Shown here piece after piece: positions 21,110 through 33,400 of a DNA stretch of 64,000 bases; the stretch's first letter is position 1, and each line of letters opens with the position of its first letter. The DNA comes from Scleromitrula shiraiana (taxonomy: Eukaryota > Ascomycota > Leotiomycetes > Helotiales > Sclerotiniaceae): NCBI GenBank assembly GCA_028455995.1, contig JABELC010000006.1:434001-498000 (forward strand). The letters run 5' to 3'. A program made the translations under genes and the position numbers. The notes beneath the pieces were generated by a model. That model was not told where the DNA came from, ran no database searches, and worked only from the letters and a program-made list of their open reading frames with translations.

Positions 21110-21480
21110 ATCGGGATTGGGTTGGAGTTGGAATCGATCACGAAAACTTCATTTTCTATTTGCATTGTCATGACCTTACCTGACCTGATAGTTTGGCCGT
21201 CTGGTGTTGTTGATAATCGAATGAAATGAGGAAGAAATTTTACTTAAATACTAGACCAGACCAGACCAGACCGACCAGTACAAGGAGATGTGTATTTGGA
21301 AATGGAAGGTTGGTTGACAGGCAGACGCCCAGGGAGAGAAAAAACCAAGATCAATTTCAACTATGGATCTCGATCTTTATTAAGCTTATACTTTTGTAAT
21401 ATAACATTGAATGGAATTAGAAGCATAACGCAAAATCAATAACTTAACTACCGAACCAGAATCCTTATTTTTATTTTTAT

Positions 21481-21572
21481 ATTTATATTCATATTCATAT
21501 TCATATTTATATTCATATTCATATTCATATTCATATTCATATTCATATTCATATTCATATTCATATTCATAT
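21481..21572. repeat. (ATTCAT)n microsatellite
   Basis: About 15 copies of the 6-bp unit ATTCAT, with a few ATTTAT variants at the left edge. Confidence 0.9.
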
Positions 21573-21866
21573 CAGATCTACCACATTTCGATTTAAAACC
21601 CCAAACTTGACTCAAGTAAAATGTAAATCCCTACGTCAGTCATACGTCACCAGCCACATCACTCGCCACAATTTCCCTTTTTAGATTATCATATAAGAAA
21701 TGTACAATGTGCAGGGACTAATAGAGCTAACGGGAACTAATAAAGTCGATCATATATCATATAATATCATATACCTTATTTTAACAAGTTCCCGTTTATG
21801 TTTTGAGATTATACCTTGTTTTTTTGTGATGAAGTTTTTGATAAGGAAATTTTAAAATTATTTAAT

Positions 21867-21924
21867 GATTGAATGATATGATTGAATGATATGATTGAAT
21901 GATATGATTGAATGATATGATTGA
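21867..21924. repeat. 13-bp minisatellite
   Basis: Four perfect head-to-tail copies of GATTGAATGATAT plus a partial fifth. Confidence 0.9.
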
Positions 21925-22656
21925 GGTTGGATTGGAGGATATAAATTTGATTTGTATGCAAGGGAATTTCATGGATCATGACATCGTGAGAGGATAAGAA
22001 AGGAAGGAAGGAAGGAAGGCGGGTAAAAATATTCATATGTGACTATACATTGGTGCATTAGTGCATTGGTGAATGAATAAGAGTGTGACGTCAGTTCAAT
22101 ATAATTTTTTATTTTTTTTTTTATCTGATCTTCAATGAGAGAGTAACTATCCTTGAGATCTGGTCGATCAGTCAGTCAGGGCCAGTAAATCGTGTAGTAT
22201 GACGCGCTTGTTTCCATCCATTCATCTATGATCTATATGATATCAATCAAACAAGCTTGTTTGAACTCAGCACCTGTGGGAGGGAAAAAGGAAATTAGAT
22301 TGAATGAAGTAAGTACAAGGAAATACAATACAAGGAAAGACAATACAAGTTCAAGTTTCAAAAGAAAAAACGGGTTTATTATTGGATTTAGCCTTGATTT
22401 TTGGGAAAGAACGTAAAGGTGAACTGGAGGTGTTTTTGACATATATAGGGCTTGTATCTACTTCGATACTTTCCTTTTTTTCTTTCTTTCTTTCTATATC
22501 ATACAAAACATACAAACGATAACACAAAGAACTAAATCTATTTCTTCTACGCACAATATTATACGTGTAGATTCGAATACAAATCATCTTACGATACTAT
22601 ACATCAGATCAATCGAAACTCTATTCACCTCATCAACAATCAATAAATAATCGAAA

Positions 22657-23018
22657 ATGGGTGCCGTCGTCTCTTGCGTATGTTTTTCCTCCTCTTTCCT
22701 TCCTTTCCTTCCTATCTATCTATTTACTGCTCCGATCTACAAATCTACCCCCACAAAGTAGATAGATATCTAGATCTCAGCAACAGATAATCGTCTCCTC
22801 CACTCCCCAACTCCCAATCCCATAACTAACAAACATCCCTCTAGATCACAGGCATGTTTCGTGCCATCGGCGCCGGTCTCATGGCCGTCGTAAACGGCAT
22901 CGCCTCCATCCTGACCGGCATCATCAACGCCATCGCTGCTTTCTTCGACATCCTCATCTCGTGTCTTACCTGTGGTCGTGGTGGCGGCAGGAGGAGGAGG
23001 ACTAGGAGTGCGGTTTAG
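22657..23018 (+). CDS. Small conserved membrane-associated protein, N-myristoylation candidate
   Basis: Two exons: 22657-22677 (MGAVVSC) and 22845-23018, with a 167-nt intron; 64 aa. The start MGAVVSC offers Gly2 for N-myristoylation and Cys7 for palmitoylation. Residues about 8-50 are hydrophobic with regularly spaced Gly and Ala (FRAIGAGLMAVVNGIASIL, then GIINAIAAFFDILISCLTCG), suggesting membrane-inserted or amphipathic helices. The tail is Gly/Arg-rich and ends RTRSAV. I recall short proteins beginning MGAVVSC with this layout in many ascomycetes, with no known function. Exon 1 is only seven codons, so this gene is easily missed. GC content is far above its flanks. Confidence 0.8.
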
Positions 23019-23903
23019 GAGGGGCCTTCTTTCTGGATCTTCGGTGGTGGGGAAGGAAAGGAAGAAGGGTGGATTTTGATTCCTGATTGATTGATTGATT
23101 GGGATGGAATTGAAATTGTGTGTGTGTGGATGGATGGATGGATGGATGATGATGGAGGAGCCAGACGGATCGATACCTACTTTTCCTTTGTTTGTTTTTT
23201 GCTTTTACAACGGATGTGCCTGTACCTGCTTTTTCTCGTTTCCTTGAAGATTCGATCGATACCCGATTTTTCTAGAGGATGAAATGGATGGCTGCAGATG
23301 AGGATGAATATGAGATACCTTGAGGGTTGGTGAGCGATGGATGGATGGATAGATGGGAGATTTTAATGAATTATAATGATGGTTTACTTTACTTTACTTT
23401 AACATGCTTTACTTTGATGTGATTTGTGAATGTGATGATGATGACAACGATTAACGAAGAATTGTAAAGTGAAGAGTTTGTTTTGGCCATTGTTGATCTA
23501 AAATTCTTCCTCAATGCGCACTTCATATAAGTGGGTGAAAAGTGAAGATGGGAAAGAAGAAGATCCTTAGATATATAAGAATTATTCCTCTTCCCTATGC
23601 TAAAGACAACACAACATAACTGCTATGATAGATAGTATGGTATATGCATATCAGCAAATTAGGCAGTTGAATCACTTGATCGTTTGATCGTTTGATCGTT
23701 TGATCATATAATATAATCAGTATAGTATTCACGTAGATGGATGTTGCTTTAAACCAAAACCAAAACCAAAACCATGTAAGCAGGAAATATACTTCCATTT
23801 CATTTCATGTCATTCATTCTATTACAAATTTTCTAATCTTCCAATCCTTCATCTCCCTACTCATCCATCCCATCCACCACCCATCTCAATCCCAATCCCA
23901 ACA
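23019..23903. other. Convergent 3' region
   Basis: 3' UTRs of the small protein gene (+) and of the SRP receptor gene (-) meet here. Contains short GGAT and GATCGTTT repeats and no credible ORF. Confidence 0.5.
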
Positions 23904-26059
23904 TCAATTCCCCCCAGCCATCAACTTCTCCACCGCCCACTTAACGCTCAGATTCCTCAAATCACTATAATGCTGACCCACCCCCACAAACAGCACCGGC
24001 ACATTAGTCGCATGAACCATACTAACCAGCGTCCCCACCATATCACCCACAGTATCACACTTCGAGATAATAAAGCCATCGAGGGATCTCCCCGCCCCAA
24101 ATGCAGCGTTAAAATTCCTCGCCTGAGCGACCGAATCTGTTCCCACGAGTGCCTCGCCTACCATGAGGATCTTATCCGGGTTGGCGAATTTGGCGAATTT
24201 TTCAAGAGAAGACATGAGTCTTTGGTCGTTGTGTCGACGGCCTGCTGTATCGATGAGAACCACATCATAGCCTTCCTGTGCGGCGAACGCGATGGAATCT
24301 TTCGCTACATTGGCCGCGTCCTTTCCATACCCCTTCTGATACAAACCGACCTGGCCACCCTCACGAGTCGTCAGTTCCTTTAGATTGCGCACGTGCACGG
24401 CGAGTTGCTCGACGGCGCCGGAGCGGAAGGTGTCGCATGCTACGATGAGGACTTTGTATTTGTTTTGGAGGAGGAAGAAGCAGATTTTGGAGAGGTTGGT
24501 GGATTTTCCGACGCCGTTTACGCCGACGATGGAGATTACGTAGGGGCGTTTTTTCTGGAGGGATAGAGCCGGGGGGGAGGTGACGGAGTCTATTTCGCGG
24601 AGGAGGTCGAGGGATGAGGTTGGGGTGAGGATTTTTCGGAGTGATGATTCCATGGCTGTTTGGATTTTGGCTTGGACACCTTTGGGTTGTTAGCATTGGT
24701 TGTTATGAAAGGAGGAGGTGGATGCATACTCTCGAAACTTCCTGTTTTTACCCCTATTAATTCTCGCTCGACTCCTTCACATAATCTCATTGCTGCTTCT
24801 CGTGCAACATTCTTTCGTAATAAATGATCCTCCATACCCTTCATTGCTTTATCTAAGTCCTCCTTAGTTAAAGTCTTTCCTCCCACAACATTTCTAAATA
24901 ATCCACCAATTGCACTTATACTAGATCCTACTAAGCCACTAGAAGCTGTGCCATTTTCTTCCTTCTTTGCATTTGCAGATGATAATATCGAATGAACTTC
25001 ATCATCAAGGTCCTTCAAAACAAACTGTCCTTTGCCAGTCTTGGAACCCCATGAAGATTGTTCAATTTCCTCAACAGCACCTGGCTTGCTTTCATCTTCT
25101 CCTGATGTAGCTCCATTGGCTGGCGCAGAATAATCTAATGGAGTATCACTATCCTCATCTGCCATACCGTCCGCATCCCACTTTCTTCCTTTCTTGACCG
25201 AACTCTTTGGTTTAGGTTTCTTGTGGGATTCATCTCCAGAAGAAACATATGTGGGAGTCTGCGCTGCTTTTCGTGCTCTTCGGGATACCTTACTTCCAGG
25301 TCCTCCTTTCGCAGTTAAAATACGACTCGCAGGTGTACTCGGTCTTGAATTTGGTGTTCCAATTGGAGTTGATTCGTTCGAAGTGAAGTCCTTGACATTA
25401 TTCTTGGACTGTCCTAGAAAAAGTTAGTATTGCGCCCATCAAGTGATACATTAGCGCATACCTCTAGAGAGTAATCCAGGCAAAGGAGGGGGTTCATCAT
25501 CCGAAGTGGTAGTAAAAGATCGCGGTGCTTCTTCAACTAATGCAGTAGCCTCTGCGACTCTGATATCCTGATTCAATGCAATTTTCTCCAATTCCCGGAC
25601 TTGCTGATCAAAGTACTCGTCGAATGGACACTCGACAATTGTAGTATGTGGTTTCCTTAATTGATCTCCGTAAAGGTCCACGAAAATGGTCTTAACATTA
25701 TCCACCAATTTGTCAATCCATGAAAGATGTAGAAGCGATCGATACACAGCCTGTGATTGAAGTTAGTTGTCCAGTTCAAAGCTGGAAGTATGGTCTTGCG
25801 CCAGAGAACATTATGAACATACCACAAATATTAAACCCAATTCTTTGCAAGTTGTCCATTTCAAGGTATGTTGATCATACTTGTATGGTGGGTTTCTCGC
25901 AGCAGATACATCGTCCGCTACTCCTGCACCGGGTAAGGTCCGTTCTTCAATAAAGACATTCGTTATGAGGCTGTTAATAACTGCAGGGCTGACAGGGGAA
26001 AACTGTTTTGACCACAGTACAACTCCAGAAGTTGTAAGTATTTCGAATGTATCCAACAT
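23904..26059 (-). CDS. SRP101: Signal recognition particle receptor subunit alpha
   Basis: Four exons: 26059-25823, 25750-25462, 25413-24730 and 24679-23904; 661 aa. The protein docks SRP-ribosome complexes at the ER membrane through SR-beta and hydrolyses GTP with SRP54. The N-terminal longin-like SRX domain (about 1-140) starts MLDTFEILTTSGVVLWSKQF and continues across intron 1 (IFV|AVYRSLLHLSWIDKLVD). A charged linker (about 150-300) follows, then the helical N domain and the SRP-type GTPase G domain: P-loop GVNGVGKSTN near 458, DTFRSGAVEQL, DTAGRRHNDQRL and SKCDTVGD. It ends LSVKWAVEKLMAGGN, the usual family ending. All joins keep frame. The last exon is C-rich on the coding strand and turns G-rich toward the stop. 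Confidence 0.96.
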
Positions 26060-26467
26060 ATTGGATATACAAAAAGTCGCAACGTAATAGACGTGATGAT
26101 GATAGAATATTCGTAAGATGTAAAACCGTCCCAAACTAAGAAATATACATGAAGACAATTAAGTTATTATGGTTGAATATACCTAGGTAAGTCGTTGAGA
26201 TCTTAGAAGCTCTAGTGGGTTCTTTCAAAAAATCCACGGCGCATTTCTACATACATCACCGATAAGATAAACTTTTATTTAAAGCAGCAACATTATATAA
26301 TTATAGCAGCCACCCAATTCACAAGGGAAATGTGTTCGAGCTTAAACGCGATTCTTACTTGTCCATCATTCATTACAGTATACAACAACTTTATACCTTC
26401 TTAATATCATATTCTCAATCCTATTATCGGAGAGGCGTATACTGATTCTATCTCCAAAAGTTTAAAT
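26060..26467. promoter_or_regulatory. Bidirectional promoter of SRP101 and YIF1
   Basis: 408 bp between the divergent start codons of two secretory-pathway genes. It contains a perfect TACCTAGGTA palindrome at 26180-26189. Confidence 0.55.
26180..26189. other. TACCTAGGTA palindrome
   Basis: Perfect 10-bp palindrome within the shared promoter. The same 10-mer recurs at 43228, 44510 and 49806, with one-mismatch copies at 45394, 51960 and 54694. Confidence 0.6.
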
Positions 26468-27623
26468 ATGCAACGATCAAACTTTGGGAATAACTTCCCA
26501 CCAGCTAACTCACCCCCTCTCCATCACCCCGTACCTCAACATGTCTCTACAGTTCCACAGCTACGATCACCACCTCCTCCAGTCCCTCAACAGCAACATC
26601 AAACCGGATATGGAAACCCCTATCAACCACAAGCTCCTGGGGGTCAAGGCGCATTCGGCGCATATGGAGGTTTTATAAATGATCCCACGGCGCAAATGGG
26701 TTTTCAGGTTGGACAAACAGCTTTAAAACATGGAACGGAATATATGGAGCAGAATGTTAGTCAATATTAGATGAGGGGGTTTTGAGTTATGAACTGGATG
26801 GATTCTGACGAAATAATAGTTCAATCGATATGTTAATGTGTCGGCTCTTAAACATTACTTCAATGTATCGAATGGATATGTAGTCAACAAGTTATTTTTG
26901 GTCCTATTCCCTTGGAGACATAAGCCTTGGTCGAGAAAGCAATCTATCGGTCCTAGTGGTCAAGAAGGATGGTTTTTACCTCCTAGAGACGATCTTAATA
27001 GTCCTGATATGTATATTCCAGGTATGTGTATATTGGATTGAATTCTGTAGGTTAGGCTAACAATAAATTAGTAATGGCGCTCGTAACATATATCCTCGTT
27101 TCTACCGTTTTAGCAGGATTTAGAGGTGCATTTCAACCAGAACTCCTTGGATCAACGGCTGGATGGGCTTTCTTTATTGTGTTTATTGAAATTTTGGGTT
27201 TAAAGCTTGGATGTTACCTCTTATCCATATCCAACGAATCTCAACTACTTGATCTTGTGGCCTATTCGGGATACAAGTTTGTTGGTGTCATTGCTACGTT
27301 AGTAGTTAGTGAGATTATCAATGGTGGGAAAGGCACAGGTGGATGGATTGGATGGACTATATTCAGTTATACTTTCCTCGCCAACGCATTGTTTTTGGTA
27401 TTTCCATTCCTGTCCCTGAATCACCAAATACTCCTCAGTATAACTAACTAAACCCCAATAGTTACGATCCCTAAAATATGTCCTATTACCTGAAAGTTCG
27501 AGCGATCAAGGAGGCACTATGCAAACTGTAGCACGATCTCAAAAGAGTCGAAGGACCCAATTTCTCTTCATTTATTCATACCCTGTACAATTGATATTTA
27601 TGTGGGGACTCACCAGAGCATAA
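26468..27623 (+). CDS. YIF1: YIF1, ER-Golgi transport membrane protein
   Basis: Four exons: 26468-26755, 26820-27021, 27072-27397 and 27462-27623; 325 aa. Yif1 pairs with Yip1 and Rab GTPases (Ypt1, Ypt31) in COPII vesicle traffic. The N-terminal 70 residues are Pro/Gln/Gly-rich and cytosolic. Then come FINDPTAQMGFQVGQTAL and the FNRYVNVSALKHYFNVSNGYV block, both typical of Yif1, and LFPWRHKPWSR. The C-terminal half has about five membrane spans (MALVTYILVSTVLAGF, WAFFIVFIEILGLKLG, GYKFVGVIATLVVSEI, IGWTIFSYTFLANALFL, and a last one ending FMWGLTRA). Length fits the yeast protein (314). Intron 2 divides codon PV|M and all joins are in frame. Confidence 0.95.
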
Positions 27624-28120
27624 AAAGTTTCAAGCGGTTACGGTCATGGTTATGGAAAAGGGGAAATAATCCATTGTACTGTGCTGGCGTATAGAACTCA
27701 GGCGACGACTACTTCAAAAAAAAGGAAAGAAGTATAAACGGTTAGGCTTTTCCGGTGATGGAAACGGAAAGTGTAGTGTGATGCTACAGGTACGCATGTA
27801 AGAATATAAATCTCGTAGATACCTCAAAATAAAGCGCAGTTATGTTATATGTATTTTATGGACCATACAATCTGATGGTGATTGTTCGATGTTAAACTTT
27901 TTGCATTATTTTATTTCCCCCTCCTTAAACGATCATCTATTTTCATTCATTTCCTTCAAGTACAATTGCATTTTCTTCTTCATCACCTATCATTTAATAA
28001 TCAAGTACCTACCACCAGTACCTAGTCAGTGCGGACACCCAGCCCAATCTACCAATCATCTATCCCCATATTCACTACTCCTTCTCCCACTTCTCCTATA
28101 TATTCCCCAACAAACAATTA
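27624..28120. other. YIF1 3' region, no gene seen
   Basis: Downstream of YIF1 and of the small minus-strand ORF. AT-rich at first, C-rich from about 28010. No feature supported. Confidence 0.4.
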
Positions 28121-28432
28121 TCATATATTCCGAGTACCAAGCCCATCGACAGCTGATGGCGCACCGGTAGAACTCACGGTTTGGCGGAACCGTGTCTGAC
28201 TCGCCATTCTACCACCGCGCCCAGTTGGGAGCTGCTCGACGGAGACGGACAGTGATTGCTTCGGCAAGTTCATTGGGCATATATGGGCGCGCGTCCCATT
28301 AATGTTTTGCATTTTGTATTGGTAGGTAGTTGTTGCTTTTTTTGTATGTTTATTTTTTTTAGAGGGAAAGAGGATAGTGGTGGGTGGAGCTTTAGGTTTT
28401 ATTAGTTGGTTTGTTTGTTCAGTTTGTTGCAT
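28121..28432 (-). CDS. Possible small basic protein, 103 aa
   Basis: An ORF from ATG at 28432 to TGA at 28121. Its N-terminal 40 residues are Lys/Thr-rich. An internal ATG at 28312 (MQNINGTRAH) has a good AAA context and a CT/A-rich leader, so a 63-aa version is equally possible. The part after it is much richer in GC than its flanks and reads LPKQSLSVSVEQLPTGRGG and QTRFRQTVSSTGAPSA, basic and Ser/Thr-rich. No family is recognised. The segment also contains a perfect 7-bp hairpin (28172-28191), so it might instead be part of an RNA or of an old insertion. Low certainty. Confidence 0.35.
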   Translation of the reverse strand: MQQTEQTNQLIKPKAPPTTILFPSKKNKHTKKATTTYQYKMQNINGTRAHICPMNLPKQSLSVSVEQLPTGRGGRMASQTRFRQTVSSTGAPSAVDGLGTRNI

Positions 28433-30439
28433 TTTGTAGTGAATCTTGGGAGGGTGGAGATTTGAGTTTTTAGTTAGCTAGATGTTTGCTGTGTTTGTTG
28501 GTTTCGACCACTGGAGCTTTAGCTTTCTTAGCTTGAGTTCTGTAGCTCGGATGAGATAGGTAGGGTCTTGAATGATTTTATTGCATCTCTGAGATTTCAA
28601 GTCGGTTATTGTATCCAACGAACTGCAGATTGCTGGGGATTCAAGTTCTATAATGATATCGCACACATGATGGATGTGGTGGGTGGGCTGTATAAAGCGG
28701 CTTTAGCTTCTAGTTAAGCTATATACAACAGATAAATGAGCTATTCAGTGATTTTATTGCTCAAGAGTCTGAGATCCGATGCTTTGAATCTTATACTCTG
28801 AATCCGTTGCATGCATTGGGCCTCTTGCCCTAATTAGCAAACAGCAGGCACTTGAATTAATACTTCAAGCTATACGGTTACGGCTGGTATGGTGATGGAC
28901 TACAAAACTACTCTAGTGAACCACTGTAATACAAAAGACAGGACAAGATACCAATCTACTATCTGAAATTGCTGCATATCAGAGCTTCTCTTTTTGTATA
29001 TCTAAGCAAATACTTTCTCGATGTTCTTCTAAATTTGTGCATTCATAAAACAAATTAAGTTATTACACGCTTGAAGACTTCAAAATGCTACCTGTAATGT
29101 CGTAGGGATTAGTAAATATCCTTAGGTTATGCGATGAAAAGGTCACTGCTATGGTGTATTGAAATCAAAACATGCCCAGTCGAAGTTGAATCGAAAACAT
29201 CAGATGAGATATCCAAGGGTTTTGTTGCATATCTGAGATCCCGTACGCCACTTTCCGTTGCCATAGTCAATAACACATTTGGAAAAGGAAGTGGGCTATT
29301 ACACGCCTTCACATCTACGCTAGCTTTCCATCCATATTTATATATCAATTTGAAGCTTCTCTCCAACTAATCTCATCAAACTCCCCATTCCCTCTCCTTT
29401 TATCGCACATCTTGTCTTCAAAAACGGGAGCCATAAGCCCTACGGCGATGGAAATGGCAGAAAATTGAGACCACCGCCTATCCACCACCATCCATCCATT
29501 CATCATCAGCTACCATTTAAACAATAAACACGCAATCTTTTGCTTTCTGCATAAACATCTTTTGTCATACACCTTAAATTTCACATTTAAAATGTATAAA
29601 ATGACCTGTAGTGGTATACCTGAATATCCACGTATTCTCAATAACAGCGACGTTGTTATATCCACAATACATATGGCACTCCTTTCTCCATCAACCACTA
29701 CCTGCCGTATATTTCAACTACGGAATTTAGACATGCAACAAAAACAATTAGATTAGTATCTCATCTGATACTATGTATAAGTAAGTAAAAGTGAATGATC
29801 ATCCAGCTCAACGTCATTTATCTATGAGACAAGATATACAAAGATAGGTATACAAAAAGTGCAGTATTGATTATATATAATCTAAAATTTGGCAGGTAGA
29901 CAGATGTCCTGTACTGCACTGAAAACCAGGAATTGACTCCTAGGGAGTTGAAGTATCGGTAATTGAATAAATGCTCTACTCTGAAACTTGATAGTGGCGA
30001 GAGCTACTATCGATCTATCTATACCTAACTTTTGCATCCATCATCTCATTCACCTCACAGTGTGTTCTTACATGGAGAGGATAAAGCATAGGAAAATAAA
30101 CATGTAGAAGAGAAATGCAATAAGAAGGCAAGAAATAAAATCATTTCATTCAGCAGTTCTCATATTATCATCTTAACAAAATATTGATTGGCTAGCTAGC
30201 AAGTAACTGTAGCTTAAAAGCTGACCATGAATGGATTCCCAATGTTCTTTTTCCTGGATATCATTACCGTTATACATACATAATCTATAGACATACACCA
30301 TATATAGTTTGTTTACCTTCCCATGTCAACCCAACTACCATTTATTTCGCCATAATGCCACCCATAGCCATTCCCATTCCCATTTCTGCTCCATCCATGC
30401 AACAAGATGAATAGATCAAACAAACTCCACCCAACCCAC
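28433..30439. other. Intergenic, no gene seen
   Basis: 2 kb between the small ORF and the stop codon of SMC5. Short overlapping ORFs on both strands (for example 29127-29370) show no motif. The right end is SMC5 3' UTR. Confidence 0.4.
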
Positions 30440-33400
30440 CTAAGCAGAAGAAGCAGCCACCGTCCTCTTCCCCACCATCCCCCTCCTCTTCGCAATAACA
30501 TTCCTAACACTAAACAGCGTATGATCAGCAGGCATATGCTCCCCACTAACAATACAATGCACCATCATCCTCTCATGATACTTCAAATCATGCAGCAGCT
30601 TCGGCGTGATCAAAAAATACTGACTCGTATGTTTCTGGCACGCGATTTCAACCATGCGCCCGTGAACCATCCGTTCGTTGCGCGGATCCATACCTTGATT
30701 TATTTCATCGACGACGCGGAAGGGCGCCACGGCGAGGGATTGGAGGGACATTAGGTAGAAGATTGTGGAGACGGAGCGTTCGCCGCCGGATTGGCGGTGT
30801 TTATCGAGGAGTTGGAGGGTTTCATTTTCTCTGTTGGGAAGGAGGGGGTTGTTAGTATTGATTGTATTTTATGCATTATATAGAAAGGGGGTGACAGAAA
30901 CTTACCTGAATTTTACTTTGATCTCAATCGCCCATTTATCGAAATCATCGGCGGGTTTGTAGATACCTACTTCGCCAGCACAACCAATTTGTTCAAAATT
31001 CTCAGAGAAAGCTTCACTGATTGTACGAATGAGGGCATCAACTTTTGGTTCCCAATCCGCCATAATTTGTTGAATGGTCTGATCAATTTCATCGAGCTCT
31101 TTTTGTGCTTTATCGATCTTCGACTCGAGTCGATCAATCTGAAGTTGACGGTTGTTGAAGTCGGTGATTGCGTTGGGATTCGAAATATTGATTAGACCAA
31201 GCTTGTGTTCTTCGCTATCAATCTCCCGTTCTAGCTGCTCGATCGTCTTGTCTTTGGGGACATTCAGGAAATAATCAACTTCTTCCTGACTTGTTTCCTG
31301 GGCCTCTGTGCTGATGACTGTGCAACGCTCAAGTGCTACTCTGGCAGCCTGTGTAGCTTGCTTCGACTCTGCAGTGACTCGTGCCACTAGAGCACGCTCA
31401 TCTTCGACTTTCTGGGTGATAACACTGTTTCTATCCTGAAGCGCCTTGAAGTCCGATTCAGCCTCGATTCGTCTAGCTTCGGCTTCATCAAGTTCGTCAT
31501 GAAGAGCAATGATCTGTTTGATTTGTTCAATATGCATCAAAACATCAGCACCCTTTTTTAGACCAGCCTGATCTTGCTTAGTCTCGTTTTCTTGAATTAT
31601 TTGGCGAGAAACCTTTGCCGCCTCCTCAATGTTCTTTACACTTTCCTGCTCTCGCTCTAATCCGGGGTTAGCGAATGCTCAATGTAATACTTAGGCAGAT
31701 ATATTTAATCACTTACTGATTTTGTTTGGAAGAGCCCTCCATTCACCATGGGCAGTCTGCCTTTCTGCTTTCTCTGCTTTTATCTTCTCCTATTGTCGCC
31801 GTTCTATTAGCATGCAAAATCTAAAAGAGGAACGAAGAAACATACCAATTCATCAGTCGCGTTCTTCTTATCATTTTTAGTTTCTTCGATTTGGCTTCTT
31901 ATAGCGGTAACTCTCTCTTTTTGGGCAGCAAATTCTTTATTGAGTCCTTCGATTCTACTCTCAATTGTAGTCTTTTCCGATGTATCGACAACACCATCTA
32001 CAAAATGTGTCGCAGGCTGAATTCTAGAGGTTCTTGTTGATGTAGCGTTTGGTCCATATTCTCTTCGCGTAGTTATTCTAAACATTGTGTCTTTAGTGGC
32101 GAATGAAGGAATTCCACTGTCTACAACGCGTTTATGTTGTTCATCGGTCAAATCTCGAATAGTAACTGCTGTCCTGTGAGCACGGATGTCATTGCACAAC
32201 ATCGCAAGCACAGGTTCAGGGGCATCAATAAAATCGATTGCCCAGCCATCGAGACCCAAACGATTCAAATCTTCTTTCGAGGCCTGTGGTCGACCGATGG
32301 TCTCAGCCAGAGGTTGAGTACTCATTTGAACTCTGACCTCTGCAAGTCCCATTCCTTTATGAAGTTGATCGGTCAGTTTCCTGTAATCGGCCTGTGTTTG
32401 TACCGTGATGGTAAGAAGGTTGCTTTGGTTGAACAATGATTCTACTACATTGGTGTAATTGCGGTCCTTAACAGAGCAAGAAACTAATGGCGGACCGTAA
32501 ACTTCCTTTTCAAACTCGTCTTGGTTGGCTTGAACCCAATCCCAAGCATCTGCTGTATCTTTGGATAGTTTTTTGATCTTACTCGCTTGCTTTCCAGATT
32601 GACTTTCAAGTTCAGCGAGTGCCTGCCTCGCCCTGTCTACATCGGCTCGGTTGTTTCTACCTATGGATGTGAGTTCCTCATTCCTGTTTCTGAGCTCCGT
32701 ATTTCGCTCCGTTATAGCTCTAATTTCTTGGTTTTTTGCTGTCTATATAATCATTAACTCTAACCAGATTGTTCAGAAAGTGTGAACTCACAATACGATC
32801 GTTGTACTCTTGAGGATCAAACGGAATTTGTGGTTCTCGTGCACGAGCTTCAAGATCCAATATGGTTCTTCTGACCTTTGCCAGACTTTTCTTTCGTGTG
32901 TCTTCTGATTGCCGCTCGGCGTCTATTTTTTGGGTACAAGTACGAACTTGGGCATCCCAATCCTCGATTTTTCGTAAAATATCATCTGCTGCCCTCTCTG
33001 CAAGGTTGATACCGTTCTTACGGTCTTCTACAATACGCGTCAACTCCCGCGCAAGTGTCTGTTTCTCATTGACCAACTGCAATGTGGGCCGTACTCGACT
33101 TTCTAAGAGATTGAGACGTGTCTCTGCAGCTTTCTTCTCTTTCTTGCATTCGACATGGCGATCGCGCGCTGTTGAATACTCGATAAATGGGCGGCACTTT
33201 TGTAGCCTGTCCAAATTCTTTTCGATGCGAGCCCGATCCTCAAGTTGCGCAACATCTGCACGAATATTTTCCTGGCGGCTCTGGAGGTTCACAAGCATGT
33301 CCTTGTCTCCTTTGAGACCATGCTGATGTGACTTCTGATCTTCTCGTAACACCTTGAGTTGGCTATGGGAATCCAGCATTTCCTGTGGTGCGGCAGCCCT

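Larger units (their letters stand above)
20244..22656. other. Repeat-rich intergenic DNA
   Basis: 2.4 kb without a recognisable gene. It holds the XPF 3' UTR, several tandem repeats (21051-21109, 21481-21572, 21867-21924) and, at its right end, the A-rich leader of the small gene at 22657. The ORF at 20886-21173 on + is a by-product of a (TTTTGA)n repeat. Confidence 0.5.

Noticed and set aside
20886..21173. 95-aa ORF with an Ile/Leu run
   Set aside because: The run is a translation of the (TTTTGA)n microsatellite; no homolog-like sequence flanks it.
28150..28260. tRNA-like GC-rich segment
   Set aside because: It has a 7-bp hairpin, but no cloverleaf: no T-loop GTTCRANNC with matching acceptor stem could be placed.
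29127..29370. Overlapping ORFs of about 79 aa on both strands
   Set aside because: Neither shows a motif; both being open argues for chance.
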